This document shows positions 62,488 to 64,000 of a DNA stretch of 64,000 nucleotides, one piece after another (the stretch's first letter is position 1; each line of letters opens with the position of its first letter). The position numbers and the translations under genes are program-made. Source of the stretch: Algoriphagus iocasae (GTDB taxonomy: Bacteria > Bacteroidota > Bacteroidia > Cytophagales > Cyclobacteriaceae); contig NZ_JACIJO010000003.1 of the NCBI RefSeq assembly GCF_014206875.1, positions 762,660 to 826,659 of the forward strand, in the 5' to 3' direction. The notes under the pieces were generated by a model. It was given only the letters and a program-made list of their open reading frames with translations, was not told where the DNA came from and searched no databases.

Positions 62488-64000
62488 ATGAATTTTTTGA
62501 CCAAGTTAAAAATCCTTCCCAGATGGATAATAGCTACGCTTGACTCTTTTATTTTATTACAATGTGCCCTTTTTGGATATTTGGTACGCTTCAACTTTGA
62601 ATTGGCTCTAATTGAGCAAAATGACGCATTTGCAGGTTCCTTTACTTTTATGGTGGGAGGTCTTCTCGTGATGCAGAATACCAGAAGCTATGAAGGAATT
62701 GTCAGACATACCGGTTTTAGGGATGGTTCCAATATTTTCAAAACGGTCATTATTAATTTTGTATTATTTCTATTCCTGAATTTTTTTCATGGGAATTTCC
62801 TCAATGATAGATTTCTATTACCAACATCAGTATTGATTATTGCTAGTTTATCAGCCATGTTTATGTTGATATTCTACAGACTATTGGTAAAAGAACTATT
62901 TGTCTATTTGAAAAATGGCATCACAGAGAGGGAAATGAAAAACGGAGTAATTTTCGGAGCTGGTGAAGCGGGGATTATTGCTCAGGAAGCGATTAAAAGA
63001 GATAGTGCAAGTTTATTCAATACAGTGGCTTTTCTGGATGACGATCCTAAAAAGGAGGGGAAGAATATCGATGGGAAAAGAATTTTTAGAGGAATAAATG
63101 AGTTAGAAAGATTGGTTAAAAATCATTCTATCACTGAGCTAATCATTGCTGTGAGAGATCTTTCTGTAAGTAGGAAGAATGAAATCATAGATGAGTGTTT
63201 GCGATTGAAAGTATCTGTTTCAATCGTACCTCCAGTTGATCAATGGATCAATGGAGGTCTGACTGCCGGAGCCATTCGTGAAATTAAGATTGAAGATTTA
63301 TTAAGTAGGGAGCAAATCCGTCTTGAAAATCCTAGGATACAGGAGGATTTGATCAATAAAGTAGTTTTAGTCACAGGGGCTGCCGGTTCCATTGGGTCTG
63401 AACTCTGCAGACAAATTTCCCATTATGAGCCTAAACTTTTGATCCTCTTGGATATTGCTGAGTCAGCACTCTATGATGTAGAGCAAGAGTTTAGAGAAAA
63501 ATGGCCTAATTGTCCGATTAAGATTATTCTTGGTGATGTTAGGAATAAGAAAAAGATGAAAGAGGTTTTCAGATCTTTGAAGCCTCAAGTCGTGTTCCAT
63601 ACTGCTGCATACAAGCATGTTCCGATGATGGAGAACTATCCGGAAGAAGCTGTTCATGCCAATGTAATCGGCACAAAAGTTCTAGCAGATCTTTCAGTTT
63701 TATCTCAGGTAGATAAGTTTGTTTTCGTATCTACAGACAAAGCTGTTAACCCAACCAATGTAATGGGGGCCAGCAAACGAACTGCAGAAATGTATGTTCA
63801 GGCACTTAATGAATATTTGGAAACCAACCATAAGAAGTATCATACCAAGTTTATCACCACTCGTTTTGGAAATGTATTGGGCTCCAATGGTTCGGTAATT
63901 CCTTTATTCAAAAAGCAGATTTTGCATGGTGGTCCAATTACGGTGACACATCCTGATATTACCAGATACTTTATGACTATTCCTGAGGCTTGTCAACTCG
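62488..64000 (+). CDS. PglF/WbpM-like nucleotide-sugar 4,6-dehydratase, membrane anchored (partial)
   Basis: The frame runs off the right edge with 504 codons visible. ATG at 62488. The N-terminus carries four to five membrane helices (WIIATLDSFILLQCALFGYL ... NFVLFLFLNFF, SVLIIASLSAMFMLIFY). A first Rossmann-like CoA-binding domain follows (VIFGAGEAGIIAQEAI). The catalytic SDR domain starts near residue 290 with LVTGAAGSIGSELCRQ, HTAAYKHVPMMENYPEEAVH, STDKAVNPTNVMGASKRTAE and RFGNVLGSNGSVIPLF; the Met at the usual Tyr position is typical of this family. It converts UDP-GlcNAc to the 4-keto-6-deoxy sugar, the substrate of the aminotransferase upstream. Confidence 0.95.
   Translation, partial: MNFLTKLKILPRWIIATLDSFILLQCALFGYLVRFNFELALIEQNDAFAGSFTFMVGGLLVMQNTRSYEGIVRHTGFRDGSNIFKTVIINFVLFLFLNFFHGNFLNDRFLLPTSVLIIASLSAMFMLIFYRLLVKELFVYLKNGITEREMKNGVIFGAGEAGIIAQEAIKRDSASLFNTVAFLDDDPKKEGKNIDGKRIFRGINELERLVKNHSITELIIAVRDLSVSRKNEIIDECLRLKVSVSIVPPVDQWINGGLTAGAIREIKIEDLLSREQIRLENPRIQEDLINKVVLVTGAAGSIGSELCRQISHYEPKLLILLDIAESALYDVEQEFREKWPNCPIKIILGDVRNKKKMKEVFRSLKPQVVFHTAAYKHVPMMENYPEEAVHANVIGTKVLADLSVLSQVDKFVFVSTDKAVNPTNVMGASKRTAEMYVQALNEYLETNHKKYHTKFITTRFGNVLGSNGSVIPLFKKQILHGGPITVTHPDITRYFMTIPEACQL

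Overview
The window reads as a chromosomal segment of a Bacteroidota bacterium, most likely a marine or soil Cytophagales (Cyclobacteriaceae-like). The reasons are a low-GC composition, weak Shine-Dalgarno signals, frequent TTG/GTG starts, near-consensus Bacteroidota promoters (TTTG ... TAnnTTTG), a LytTR regulator, Wza/Wzc pairs of the Bacteroidota type, and intergenic repeat families common in this phylum. The assignment is inferred from protein style, not from a search. No rRNA, tRNA, CRISPR array or transposase gene was seen.

Layout. (1) 1-12.1 kb, minus strand: a surface-polysaccharide gene block with two paralogous secreted beta-helix proteins (the first runs off the left edge and carries extra Ig-like and CBM6-like domains), three or four glycosyltransferases, a dTDP-L-rhamnose 4-epimerase-like SDR, a Gfo/Idh/MocA oxidoreductase and a TIM-barrel-like partner. 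A stand-alone phosphoglycosyl transferase (PGT) follows at 13.3 kb on the plus strand. (2) 14.5-30.3 kb: a mixed block with a sulfatase, a 1445-residue hybrid histidine kinase facing a four-gene set of phosphorelay parts, a GDPD, MsrB, a repeat-rich gap, a GH43-like enzyme, a DoxX-like membrane protein, an LLM oxidoreductase and a GNAT enzyme. (3) 30.4-64 kb, almost all plus strand: a large exopolysaccharide/capsule locus. It holds two Wza/Wzc pairs, kdsB, a mannose-1-phosphate guanylyltransferase, GDP-L-fucose synthesis (gmd, fcl), rmlA-rmlC-rmlD, Wzx, pyruvyl transferase, GT2, a GT10 fucosyltransferase, Wzy, GT4, two hexapeptide acyltransferases, a second GT2, Wzi, a WecA-like initiator, a second PGT (minus strand), and a Pgl-like module (aminotransferase, PglC-like PGT, and a PglF/WbpM-like dehydratase cut by the right edge).

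How it fits together: sugar nucleotides made here (GDP-Man, GDP-Fuc, dTDP-Rha, possibly dTDP-6-deoxytalose, CMP-Kdo, probably an amino-dideoxy sugar) feed lipid-linked repeat units started by WecA or one of three PGTs. The units are extended by GT2/GT4/GT10 enzymes, decorated by acyl and pyruvyl transferases, flipped by Wzx, polymerised by Wzy, exported by Wza/Wzc and anchored by Wzi.

The most unusual content lies between the genes. Three copies of a ~150-bp element with a hairpin precede three separate transcription units of the locus (fcl, wza2, rmlA). Three 5'-truncated gene remnants (kdsB', gmd', wecA') each lie downstream of, and in the same orientation as, an intact homologue, as if cassettes had been inserted by single crossover. 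Intergenic-type short repeats also sit in frame inside fcl and gmd.
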